Assembly: GCF_051401765.1 (NCBI RefSeq)
Contig: NW_027480547.1
Coordinates: 744,001-808,000 of the forward strand
Direction: 5' to 3'
Origin: Calliopsis andreniformis
Lineage: Eukaryota; Arthropoda; Insecta; Hymenoptera; Andrenidae
Length of the DNA: 64,000 nt
The position numbers and the translations under genes were made by a program. The notes below the pieces were generated by a model. It saw only the letters and a list, made by a program, of their open reading frames with translations, did not search any database and had not been told where the DNA came from. This document shows, piece by piece, positions 13,050 to 26,348 of the stretch (position 1 is its first letter; every line of letters starts with the position of its first letter).

Positions 13050-13412
13050 GATTGAGGATTGAGGATTGAGTATTGGGGATTGAGGATTGAGGATTGGCGA
13101 TTGAGTATTGAAGATTGAGGATTGATGATTGAGGATTGAGGATTGAGGACTGTGGACTGGGGATTGAGTATTGAAGATTGTGGGTTGATGATTGACGATT
13201 GAGGACTGAGGATTGAGGATTGATTATTGAGCTTTTGGGATTGAAGACTCTGGTCTGGGGATAGAGGATTGAATATTGATGATTAAGGATAGAGTATTGG
13301 GGATTGAGGACCTAGGATAGGAGATTGATTATTGAGGATTGAAGATTGAGGATTGAGGATTGAGGATTGAGTATTGAGAATTGAGGATGAGGACTGAGGG
13401 TTGAGGATTGAG
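13050..13412. repeat. Q module, 363 bp, copy 2
   Basis: Same insert with gacctagg at 13309. Private changes include ttggcgattg near 13,094 and gaagactctgg near 13,245. The collinear partner at 27.2 kb lacks Q, which lowers the offset by 363 bp. Confidence 0.82.
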
Positions 13413-16400
13413 GTTTGAGGAATGAGGGTTGAGGATTGAGGATTGAGGATTGAGGATTGAGGATTGAGTGTTGAAGATGGAGGATTGATGATTGAGGATT
13501 GAGGATTGAGTATTGGGGATTGAGGATTGAGTATTGAAGATTGAGGATTGATGGTTCAGTATTGAGGATTGAGGATTGAGGATTGAGTGTTGAAGATTGA
13601 GGATTGATGATTGAGGATTGAGTATTGAGGATCGGGGATTGAGGATTGATGATTCAGGATTGAGGATTGAGGATTGAGTATTGAGTGTTGAAAATTGAGG
13701 ATTGATGATTGAGGATTGAGGATTGAGGATCGAAGATTGAGGATTGAGGATTGAAGATTGAGGATTGAGGGTTGATGAATGAGTGTTGATGTTTGAGGAC
13801 TGATGATTGACGATTGAGGATTGAGGATTGAGGATTGAGGATTGAGGATTGAAGATTGAGGATTGGGGATTGAGGATTGAGGAGTGGGATTCGAAGATTG
13901 AGTATTGAGGTTTGAGGACTGAGGATTGAGGGTTGAGGATTGAGGATTGAGGATTGACGCTTCAGGATAGAGGATTGAGGATGGAGGATTGAAGGGAGAG
14001 GACCGAGTGTTGAGGATTGAGTGTTGAGAATTGATGTTTGAGGATCGGGATTTGATTAATGAATATTGTGGATTGAGTATTGAATCATGAGAATTTGGGA
14101 TATTCTATTGAGTATTGAGAATTGAGGATTGATGGTTGAATATTGACAATTGATCGTTGATGGTTGTGTGTTGAATATTGAGGATTGAGTATTGAGGATT
14201 GAAGATTGAGTATTGAGGATTGAAGGTTGACGATTGAGGATTGAGTATTGATGATTGAGGATTGAGGATTGAGGATTAAGGATTGGGTATTGAGGATTGA
14301 TAATTGAAGACTGAGTATTGAGGATTGAAGATTGAGGATTGAGGATTCAGGATTGAGGATCGAGGATCAGGGCTGAGGGTTGAGGATTGAGGATTGAGGA
14401 TTGAGGATTGAAGATTGAGTATTGGGGATTGAGGATTGAGGATTGACGATTGAGTATTGGAGATTGAGGATTGATGATTGAGGATTGAGGATTGAGGATT
14501 GAGGACTGGGGATTGAGGATTGAGGACGAGGACTGACGGTTGAGGATTGAAGATTGAGGATTGAGGATTGAGGATGAGGGCTGAGGGTTGAGGATTGAGG
14601 ATTGAGGATTGAGGATTGAAGATTGAGTATTGGGGATTGAGGATTGAGGATTAACGATTGAGTATTGAAGTTTGAGGATTGATGATTGAGGATTGAGGAT
14701 TGAGGATTGAGGACTGAGGATAGAGTATTGAAGATTGTTGATTGATGATCGACGATTGTGGACTGAGGATTGAGGATTGATTATTGAGCTTTGGGAATTG
14801 AAGATTGTGGACTGGGGATAGAGGATTGAATATTGAGCATTAAGGATAGAGTATTGGGGATTGAGGATCTAGGATAGGAGATTGATTATTGAGGATTGAA
14901 GATTGAGGATTAAGGATTGAGGATTGAGAATTGAGAATTGAGGATGACGACTGAGGGTTGAGGATTGAGGTATGAGGAATGAGGATTGCGGATTGAGGAT
15001 TGAGGATTGAGGATTGAGTATTGGAGATCGAGGATTGATGACTGAGGACTGTGGATTGAGGTTTGAGGAACGAGGATTGAGGATTGAGGATTGAGGATTG
15101 AGGACTGAGGACGAGGACTGACGGCTGAGGATTGAAGATTGAGGATTGAGGATTGAGGATTGAGGATTGAGGATTGAGGATTGAGGATTGAGGATTGAAG
15201 ATTGATTATTGAGGATTGAATATTGAGGATTGAGGATTGAGGGTTGAGGATTGAGGATTGAAGATTCAGGATTGGGGATTGAGGATTGGCGATTGAGGAT
15301 TGACGATTGAGGATTGAGTATTGAGGACTGAGAATTGAGGATTGAGGATTGAAGATTGTGTATTGAGGATTGAGGACTGGGGATTGAGGATTGAAGATTA
15401 AGGATTACCGATTGAGGATTGGGGATTGAGGATCTAGGATTGGAGATTGATTATTGAGGATTGAAGATTGAGAATTGAGGATTGAGGATTGAGAATTGAG
15501 AATTGAGGATGAGGACAGAGGGTTGAGGATTGAGGTTTGAGGAATGAGGATTGAGTATTGAGGATAGAGGATTGAGGATTGAGGATTGAGGATTGAGCAT
15601 TGAAGATTGAGGATTGATGATTCAGGATTGAGGATTGAGGATTGAGGATTGAGTGTTGAAGATTGAGGATTGATGATTGAGTATTGCGGATTGAGGATCG
15701 AAGATTGAGGATTGAGGATTGAGGATTGAGGATTGAGGGTTGAGGATTGAGGATCGAAGATTGAGGATTGAGGATTGAGGATTGAAGATTCAGGGTTGAT
15801 GAATGAGTGTTGAAGATTGAGGATTGATGATTGAGGATTGAGGATTGAGGATTGAGGATTGAGGATTGAGGATTGAAGATTGAGGATTAGGGATTGAGGA
15901 TTGAGGAGTGGGAATCGAAGATTGAGTATTGAGGTTTGAGGACTGAGGATTGAGGGTTGAGGATTGAGTGTTGCGAATTGATGTTTGAGAATCGAGATTT
16001 GATCAATGAATATTGTGGATTGAGTATTGAATCATGAGAATTTGGGATATTCTATTGAGTATTGAGAATTGAGGACTGATGGTTGAATATTGAGAACTGA
16101 TGGTTGATGGTTGTGTGTTGAATATTGAGGATTGAGTATTGAGGATTGAAGATTGAGTATTGAGGATTGAAGGTTGATGATTGAGGATTGAGGATTGATG
16201 ATTGAGGATTGAGGATTGAGGATTGACTATTGAGGATTGATGATTGAAGACTGAGTATTGAGGACTGATGATTGAGGATTGAGGATTCAGGATTGAGGAT
16301 CGAGGATCAGGGCTGAGGGTTCAGGATTGAGGATTGAGGATTGAGGATTGAAGATTGAGTATTGGGTATTGAGGATTGAGGATTGACGATTGAGTATTGG

Positions 16401-16959
16401 AGATTGAGGATTGATGATTGAGGATTGAGGATTGAGGATTGAGGATTGAGGACTGGGGATTGAGGATTGAGGACGAGGACTGACGGTTGAGGATTGAAGA
16501 TTGAGGATTGAGGATTGAGGATGAGGGCTGAGGGTTGAGGATTGAGGATTGAGGATTGAGGATTGAAGATTGAGTATTGGGGATTGAGGATTGAGGATTA
16601 ACGATTGAGTATTGAAGTTTGAGGATTGATGATTGAGGATTGAGGACTGAGGATTGAGGACTGAGGATAGAGTATTGAAGATTGTTGATTGATGATTGAC
16701 GATTGTGGACTGAGGATTGAGGATTGATTATTGAGCTTTGGGAATTGAAGATTGTGGACTGGGGATAGAGGATTGAATATTGAGGATTAAGGATAGAGTA
16801 TTGGGGATTGAGGATCTAGGATAGGAGATTGATTATTGAGGATTGAAGATTGAGGATTAAGGATTGAGGATTGAGAATTGAGAATTGAGAATGACGACTG
16901 AGGGTTGAGGATTGAGGTATGAGGAATGAGGATTGCGGATTGAGGATTGAGGATTGAGG

Positions 16960-19900
16960 AATGAGTATTGGAGATTGAGGATTGATGACTGAGGACTGTG
17001 GATTGAGGTTTGAGGAACGAGGATTGAGGATTGAGGATTGAGGATTGAGGACTGAGGACGAGGACTGACGGTTGAGGATTGAAGATTGAGGATTGAGGAT
17101 TGAGGATTGAGGATTGAGGATTGAGGATTGAGGATTGAAGATTGATTATTGAGGATTGAATATTGAGGATTGAGGATTGAGGGTTGAGGATTGAGGATTG
17201 AAGATTCAGGATTGGGGATTGAGGATTGGCGATTGAGGATTGACGATTGAGGATTGAGTATTGAGGATTGAGAATTGAGGATTGAGGATTGAAGATTGTG
17301 TATTGAGGATTGAGGACTGGGGATTGAGGATTGAAGATTAAGGATTGCCGATTGAGGATTGGGGATTGAGGATCTAGGATTGGAGATTGATTATTGAGGA
17401 TCGAAGATTGAGAATTGAGGATTGAGGATTGAGAATTGAGAATTGAGGATGAGGACAGAGGGTTGAGGATTGAGGTTTGACGAATGAGGATTGAGGATTG
17501 AGGATTGAGGATTGAGGATTGAGGATTGAGGATTGAAGATTGAGGATTGAGGGTTGATGATTGAGTGTTGAAGATTGAGGATTGAAGATTGAGGATTGAG
17601 GATTGAGGATTGAGGATTGAGGATTGAGGATTGCAGATTGAGGATTGGGGATTGAGGATTGAGGATTGAGAATCGAAGATTCAGTATTGAGGATTGAAGA
17701 TTGAGGATTGAGGGCTGAGGATTGAGGTTTGAGGATTGAGGACTGAGGATTGAGGATCGAATGTTGAGTATTGAGGATTGAAGATTGAGGACTGAGGATT
17801 GAGGATTGAGGATTGAGGATTGAGTATTGGGGATTGAGGATTGAGGATTGACGATTGAGTATTGAAGATTGAGGATTGATGATTGAGGATTGAGGATTGA
17901 GGACTGTGGACTGGGGATTGAGTATTGAAGATTGTGGGTTGATGATTGACGATTGAGGACTGAGGATTGAGGATTGATTATTGAGCTTTTGGGATTGAAG
18001 ACTGTGGTCTGGGGATAGAGGATTGAATATTGAGTATTAAGGATAGAGTATTGGGGATTGAGGACCTAGGATAGGAGATTGATTATTGAGGATTGAAGAT
18101 TGAGGATTGAGGATTGAGGATTGAGTATTGAGAATTGAGGATGAGGACTGAGGGTTGAGGATTGAGGTTTGAGGAATGAGGATTGAGGATTGAGGATTGA
18201 GGATTGAGGATTGAGGATTGAGTGTTGAAGATGGAGGATTGATGATTGAGGATTGAGGATTGAGTATTGGGGATTGAGGATTGAGTATTGAAGATTGAGG
18301 ATTGATGGTTCAGTATTGAGGATTGAGGATTGAGGATTGAGTGTTGAAGATTGAGGATTGATGATTGAGGATTGAGTATTGAGGATCGGGGATTGAGGAT
18401 TGATGATTCAGGATTGAGGATTGAGGATTGAGTATTGAGTGTTGAAAATTGAGGATTGATGATTGAGGATTGAGGATTGAGGATCGAAGATTGAGGATTG
18501 AGGATTGAAGATTGAGGATTGAGGGTTGATGAATGAGTGTTGATGTTTGAGGACTGATGATTGACGATTGAGGATTGAGGATTGAGGATTGAGGATTGAG
18601 GATTGAAGATTGAGGATTGGGGATTGAGGATTGAGGAGTGGGATTCGAAGATTGAGTATTGAGGTTTGAGGACTGAGGATTGAGGGTTGAGGATTGAGGA
18701 TTGAGGATTGACGCTTCAGGATAGAGGATTGAGGATGGAGGATTGAAGGGAGAGGACCGAGTGTTGAGGATTGAGTGTTGAGAATTGATGTTTGAGGATC
18801 GGGATTTGATTAATGAATATTGTGGATTGAGTATTGAATCATGAGAATTTGGGATATTCTATTGAGTATTGAGAATTGAGGATTGATGGTTGAATATTGA
18901 CAATTGATCGTTGATGGTTGTGTGTTGAATATTGAGGATTGAGTATTGAGGATTGAAGATTGAGGATTGAGGATTCAGGATTGAGGATCGAGGATCAGGG
19001 TTGAGGGTTGAGGATTGAGGATTGAGGATTGAGGATTGAAGATTGAGTATTGGGGATTGGGGATTGAGGGTTGACGATTGAGTATTGATGATTGAGGATT
19101 GATGATTGAGGATTGAGGATTGAGGATTGAGGACTGGGGAATGAGGATTGAGGACGAGGACTGACGGTTGAGGATTGAAGATTGAGGATTGAGTGTTGAG
19201 GATTGAGGATCGAAGATTGAGTATTGAGGATTGAAGATTGGGTATTGAGTATTGAGGATTGATGATTGAAGACTGAGTATTGAGGATTGAAGATTGAGGA
19301 TTGAGGATTCAGGATTGAGGATCGAGGATCATGGCTGAGGGTTGAGGATTGAGGATTGAGGATTGAGGATTGAAGATTGAGTATTGGGGATTGAGGATTG
19401 AGGATTGACGATTGAGTATTGGAGATTGAGGATTGATGATTGAGGATTGAGGATTGAGGATTGAGGACTGGGGATTGAGGATTGAGGACGAGGACTGACG
19501 GTTGAGGATTGAAGATTGAGGATTGAGGATTGAGGATGAGGGCTGAGGGTTGAGGATTGAGGATTGAGGATTGAGGATTGAAGATTGAGTATTGGGGATT
19601 GAGGATTGAGGATTAACGATTGAGTATTGAAGATTGAGGATTGATGATTGAGGATTGAGGATTGAGGATTGAGGACTGAGGATAGAGTATTGAAGATTGT
19701 TGATTGATGATTGACGATTGTGGACTGAGGATTGAGGATTGATTATTGAGCTTTGGGAATTGAAGATTGTGGACTGGGGATAGAGGATTGAATATTGAGG
19801 ATTAAGGATAGAGTACTGGGGATTGAGGATCTAGGATAGGAGATTGATTATTGAGGATTGAAGATTGAGGATTAAGGTTTGAGGATTGAGAATTGAGAAT

Positions 19901-20508
19901 TGAGGATGACGACTGAGGGTTGAGGATTGAGGTATGAGGAATGAGGATTGCGGATTGAGGATTGAGGGTTGAGGATTGAGTATTGGAGATTGAGGATTGA
20001 TGACTGAGGACTGTGGATTGAGGTTTGAGGAACGAGGATTGAGGATTGAGGATTGAGGATTGAGGACTGAGGACGAGGTCTGACGGTTGAGGATTGAAGA
20101 TTGAGGATTGAGGATTGAGGATTGAGGATTGAGGATTGAGGATTGAGGATTGAAGATTGATTATTGAGGATTGAATATTGAGGATTGAGAATTGAGGGTT
20201 GAGGATTGAGGATTGAAGATTCAGGATTGGGGATTGAGGATTGGCGATTGAGGATTGACGATTGAGGATTGAGTATTGAGGATTGAGAATTGAGGATTGA
20301 GGATTGAAGATTGTGTATTGAGGATTGAGGACTGGGGATTGAGGATTGAAGATTAAGGATTACCGATTGAGGATTGGGGATTGAGGATCTAGGATTGGAG
20401 ATTGATTATTGAGGATCGAACATTGAGAATTGAGGATTGAGGATTGAGAATTGAGAATTGAGGATGAGGACAGGGGGTTGAGGATTGAGGTTTGAGGAAT
20501 GAGGATTG
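16960..20508. repeat. 3.5-kb cassette, copy 1 (offset 5,840 bp)
   Basis: A P (16984) - S with Q (17804-18166) - M3-a, short form (18854) - R - P (19999) cassette. It matches 22,800-26,348 at exactly 5,840 bp (P 16984/22824 and 19999/25839, Q motif 18063/23903, M3 18854/24694). A third copy sits at about 8,580-12,120 (P 8602 and 11617, spacing 3,015 bp in all three). The match ends at about 20,508, where this copy goes directly to M3 and the partners continue to a second P. Confidence 0.82.
17804..18166. repeat. Q module, 363 bp, copy 3
   Basis: Same insert with gacctagg at 18063, exactly 5,840 bp before copy 4. It has gagtattaagg near 18,032 where the other copies mostly have gaggattaagg. 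Confidence 0.82.
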
Positions 20509-22799
20509 AGGATTGAGGATTGAGGATTGAGGATTGAGGATTGAGGATTGAGCATTGAAGATTGAGGATTGATGATTCAGGATTGAGGATTGAGGATTGA
20601 GTATTGAGTGTTGAAAATTGAGGATTGATGATTGAGGATTGAGGATTGAGGATCGAAGATTGAGGATTGAGGATTGAAGATTGAGGATTGAGGGTTGATG
20701 AATGAGTGTTGATGTTTGAGGACTGATGATTGACGATTGAGGATTGAGGATTGAGGATTGAGGATTGAGGATTGAAGATTGAGGATTGGGGATTGAGGAT
20801 TGAGGAGTGGGATTCGAAGATTGAGTATTGAGGTTTGAGGACTGAGGATTGAGGGTTGAGGATTGAGGATTGAGGATTGACGCTTCAGGATAGAGGATTG
20901 AGGATGGAGGATTGAAGGGAGAGGACCGAGTGTTGAGGATTGAGTGTTGAGAATTGATGTTTGAGGATCGGGATTTGATTAATGAATATTGTGGATTGAG
21001 TATTGAATCATGAGAATTTGGGATATTCTATTGAGTATTGAGAATTGAGGATTGATGGTTGAATATTGACAATTGATCGTTGATGGTTGTGTGTTGAATA
21101 TTGAGGATTGAGTATTGAGGATTGAAGATTGAGTATTGAGGATTGAAGGTTGATGATTGAGGATTGAGTATTGATGATTGAGGATTGAGGATTGAGGATT
21201 AAGGATTGGGTATTGAGGATTGATAATTGAAGACTGAGTATTGAGGATTGAAGATTGAGGATTGAGGATTCAGGATTGAGGATCGAGGATCAGGGTTGAG
21301 GGTTGAGGATTGAGGATTGAGGATTGAGGATTGAAGATTGAGTATTGGGGATTGGGGATTGAGGGTTGACGATTGAGTATTGATGATTGAGGATTGATGA
21401 TTGAGGATTGAGGATTGAGGATTGAGGACTGGGGAATGAGGATTGAGGACGAGGACTGACGGTTGAGGATTGAAGATTGAGGATTGAGTGTTGAGGATTG
21501 AGGATCGAAGATTGAGTATTGAGGATTGAAGATTGGGTATTGAGTATTGAGGATTGATGATTGAAGACTGAGTATTGAGGATTGAAGATTGAGGATTGAG
21601 GATTCAGGATTGAGGATCGAGGATCATGGCTGAGGGTTGAGGATTGAGGATTGAGGATTGAGGATTGAAGATTGAGTATTGGGGATTGAGGATTGAGGAT
21701 TGACGATTGAGTATTGGAGATTGAGGATTGATGATTGAGGATTGAGGATTGAGGATTGAGGACTGGGGATTGAGGATTGAGGACGAGGACTGACGGTTGA
21801 GGATTGAAGATTGAGGATTGAGGATTGAGGATGAGGGCTGAGGGTTGAGGATTGAGGATTGAGGATTGAGGATTGAAGATTGAGTATTGGGGATTGAGGA
21901 TTGAGGATTAACGATTGAGTATTGAAGTTTGAGGATTGATGATTGAGGATTGAGGATTGAGGATTGAGGACTGAGGATAGAGTATTGAAGATTGTTGATT
22001 GATGATTGACGATTGTGGACTGAGGATTGAGGATTGATTATTGAGCTTTGGGAATTGATGATTGTGGACTGGGGATAGAGGATTGAATATTGAGGATTAA
22101 GGATAGAGTACTGGGGATTGAGGATCTAGGATAGGAGATTGATTATTGAGGATTGAAGATTGAGGATTAAGGTTTGAGGATTGAGAATTGAGAATTGAGG
22201 ATGACGACTGAGGGTTGAGGATTGAGGTATGAGGAATGAGGATTGCGGATTGAGGATTGAGGGTTGAGGATTGAGTATTGGAGATTGAGGATTGATGACT
22301 GAGGACTGTGGATTGAGGTTTGAGGAACGAGGATTGAGGATTGAGGATTGAGGATTGAGGACTGAGGACGAGGACTGACGGTTGAGGATTGAAGATTGAG
22401 GATTGAGGATTGAGGATTGAGGATTGAGGATTGAGGATTGAGGATTGAAGATTGATTATTGAGGATTGAATATTGAGGATTGAGGATTGAGGGTTGAGGA
22501 TTGAGGATTGAAGATTCAGGATTGGGGATTGAGGATTGGCGATTGAGGATTGACGATTGAGGATTGAGTATTGAGGATTGAGAATTGAGGATTGAGGATT
22601 GAAGATTGTGTATTGAGGATTGAGGACTGGGGATTGAGGATTGAAGATTAAGGATTACCGATTGAGGATTGGGGATTGAGGATCTAGGATTGGAGATTGA
22701 TTATTGAGGATCGAACATTGAGAATTGAGGATTGAGGATTGAGAATTGAGAATTGAGGATGTGGACAGGGGGTTGAGGATTGAGGTTTGAGGAATGAGG

Positions 22800-25700
22800 A
22801 TTGAGTATTGGAGATTGAGGATTGATGACTGAGGACTGTGGATTGAGGTTTGAGGAACGAGGATTGAGGATTGAGGATTGAGGATTGAGGACAGAGGACG
22901 AGGACTGACGGTTGAGGATTGAAGATTGAGGATTGAGGATTGAGGATTGAGGATTGAGGATTGAGGATTGAGGATTGAAGATTGATTATTGAGGATTGAA
23001 TATTGAGGATTGAGGATTGAGGGTTGAGGATTGAGGATTGAAGATTCAGGATTGGGGATTGAGGATTGGCGATTGAGGATTGACGATTGAGGATTGAGTA
23101 TTGAGGATTGAGAATTGAGGATTGAGGATTGAAGATTGTGTATTGAGGATTGAGGACTGGGGATTGAGGATTGAAGATTAAGGATTGCCGATTGAGGATT
23201 GGGGATTGAGGATCTAGGATTGGAGATTGATTATTGAGGATTGAAGATTGAGAATTGAGGATTGAGGATTGAGAATTGAGAATTGAGGATGAGGACAGAG
23301 GGTTGAGGATTGAGGTTTGAGGAATGAGGATTGAGGATTGAGGATTGAGGATTGAGGATTGAGGATTGAGGATTGAATATTGAGGATTGAGGGTTGATGA
23401 TTGAGTGTTGAAGATTGAGGATTGAAGATTGAGGATTGAGGATTGAGGATTGAGGATTGAGGATTGAGGATTGCAGATTGAGGATTGGGGATTGAGGATT
23501 GAGGATTGAGAATCGAAGATTCAGTATTGAGGATTGAAGATTGAGGATTGAGGACTGAGGATTGAGGTTTGAGGATTGAGGACTGAGGATTGAGGATCGA
23601 ATGTTGAGTATTGAGGATTGAAGATTGAGGACTGAGGATTGAGGATTGAGGATTGAGGATTGAGTATTGGGGATTGAGGATTGAGGATTGACGATTGAGT
23701 ATTGAAGATTGAGGATTGATGATTGAGGATTGAGGATTGAGGACTGTGGACTGGGGATTGAGTATTGAAGATTGTGGGTTGATGATTGACGATTGAGGAC
23801 TGAGGATTGAGGATTGATTATTGAGCTTTTGGGATTGAAGACTGTGGTCTGGGGATAGAGGATTGAATATTGAGGATTAAGGATAGAGTATTGGGGATTG
23901 AGGACCTAGGATAGGAGATTGATTATTGAGGATTGAAGATTGAGGATTGAGGATTGAGGATTGAGTATTGAGAATTGAGGATGAGGACTGAGGGTTGAGG
24001 ATTGAGGTTTGAGGAATGAGGATTGAGGATTGAGGATTGAGAATTGAGGATTGAGGATTGAGTGTTGAAGATGGAGGATTGATGATTGAGGATTGAGGAT
24101 TGAGTATTGGGGATTGAGGATTGAGTATTGAAGATTGAGGATTGATGGTTCAGTATTGAGGATTGAGGATTGAGGATTGAGTGTTGAAGATTGAGGATTG
24201 ATGATTGAGGATTGAGTATTGAGGATCGGGGATTGAGGATTGATGATTCAGGATTGAGGATTGAGGATTGAGTATTGAGTGTTGAAAATTGAGGATTGAT
24301 GATTGAGGATTGAGGATTGAGGATCGAAGATTGAGGATTGAGGATTGAAGATTGAGGATTGAGGGTTGATGAATGAGTGTTGATGTTTGAGGACTGATGA
24401 TTGACGATTGAGGATTGAGGATTGAGGATTGAGGATTGAGGATTGAAGATTGAGGATTGGGGATTGAGGATTGAGGAGTGGGATTCGAAGATTGAGTATT
24501 GAGGTTTGAGGACTGAGGATTGAGGGTTGAGGATTGAGGATTGAGGATTGACGCTTCAGGATAGAGGATTGAGGATGGAGGATTGAAGGGAGAGGACCGA
24601 GTGTTGAGGATTGAGTGTTGAGAATTGATGTTTGAGGATCGGGATTTGATTAATGAATATTGTGGATTGAGTATTGAATCATGAGAATTTGGGATATTCT
24701 ATTGAGTATTGAGAATTGAGGATTGATGGTTGAATATTGACAATTGATCGTTGATGGTTGTGTGTTGAATATTGAGGATTGAGTATTGAGGATTGAAGAT
24801 TGAGGATTGAGGATTCAGGATTGAGGATCGAGGATCAGGGTTGAGGGTTGAGGATTGAGGATTGAGGATTGAGGATTGAAGATTGAGTATTGGGGATTGG
24901 GGATTGAGGGTTGACGATTGAGTATTGATGATTGAGGATTGATGATTGAGGATTGAGGATTGAGGATTGAGGACTGGGGAATGAGGATTGAGGACGAGGA
25001 CTGACGGTTGAGGATTGAAGATTGAGGATTGAGTGTTGAGGATTGAGGATCGAAGATTGAGTATTGAGGATTGAAGATTGGGTATTGAGTATTGAGGATT
25101 GATGATTGAAGACTGAGTATTGAGGATTGAAGATTGAGGATTGAGGATTCAGGATTGAGGATCGAGGATCATGGCTGAGGGTTGAGGATTGAGGATTGAG
25201 GATTGAGGATTGAAGATTGAGTATTGGGGATTGAGGATTGAGGATTGACGATTGAGTATTGGAGATTGAGGATTGATGATTGAGGATTGAGGATTGAGGA
25301 TTGAGGACTGGGGATTGAGGATTGAGGACGAGGACTGACGGTTGAGGATTGAAGATTGAGGATTGAGGATTGAGGATGAGGGCTGAGGGTTGAGGATTGA
25401 GGATTGAGGATTGAGGATTGAAGATTGAGTATTGGGGATTGAGGATTGAGGATTAACGATTGAGTATTGAAGTTTGAGGATTGATGATTGAGGATTGAGG
25501 ATTGAGGATTGAGGACTGAGGATAGAGTATTGAAGATTGTTGATTGATGATTGACGATTGTGGACTGAGGATTGAGGATTGATTATTGAGCTTTGGGAAT
25601 TGAAGATTGTGGACTGGGGATAGAGGATTGAATATTGAGGATTAAGGATAGAGTACTGGGGATTGAGGATCTAGGATAGGAGATTGATTATTGAGGATTG

Positions 25701-26348
25701 AAGATTGAGGATTAAGGTTTGAGGATTGAGAATTGAGAATTGAGGATGACGACTGAGGGTTGAGGATTGAGGTATGAGGAATGAGGATTGCGGATTGAGG
25801 ATTGAGGGTTGAGGATTGAGTATTGGAGATTGAGGATTGATGACTGAGGACTGTGGATTGAGGTTTGAGGAACGAGGATTGAGGATTGAGGATTGAGGAT
25901 TGAGGACTGAGGACGAGGACTGACGGTTGAGGATTGAAGATTGAGGATTGAGGATTGAGGATTGAGGATTGAGGATTGAGGATTGAGGATTGAAGATTGA
26001 TTATTGAGGATTGAATATTGAGGATTGAGAATTGAGGGTTGAGGATTGAGGATTGAAGATTCAGGATTGGGGATTGAGGATTGGCGATTGAGGATTGACG
26101 ATTGAGGATTGAGTATTGAGGATTGAGAATTGAGGATTGAGGATTGAAGATTGTGTATTGAGGATTGAGGACTGGGGATTGAGGATTGAAGATTAAGGAT
26201 TACCGATTGAGGATTGGGGATTGAGGATCTAGGATTGGAGATTGATTATTGAGGATCGAACATTGAGAATTGAGGATTGAGGATTGAGAATTGAGAATTG
26301 AGGATGAGGACAGGGGGTTGAGGATTGAGGTTTGAGGAATGAGGATTG
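22800..26348. repeat. 3.5-kb cassette, copy 2 (offset 5,840 bp)
   Basis: Partner of 16,960-20,508 and of 8,580-12,120. All three share the short M3-a form, in which about 0.14 kb downstream of the AT-rich island is missing (near 10,575, 18,960 and 24,800). The missing piece is bounded by the repeated word attgaggattgaagattgag. The shared deletion proves common descent of the three cassettes. Confidence 0.82.
23644..24006. repeat. Q module, 363 bp, copy 4
   Basis: Same insert with gacctagg at 23903, 14,222 bp after copy 1 and 5,840 bp after copy 3. Its position confirms both large duplications. Confidence 0.82.
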
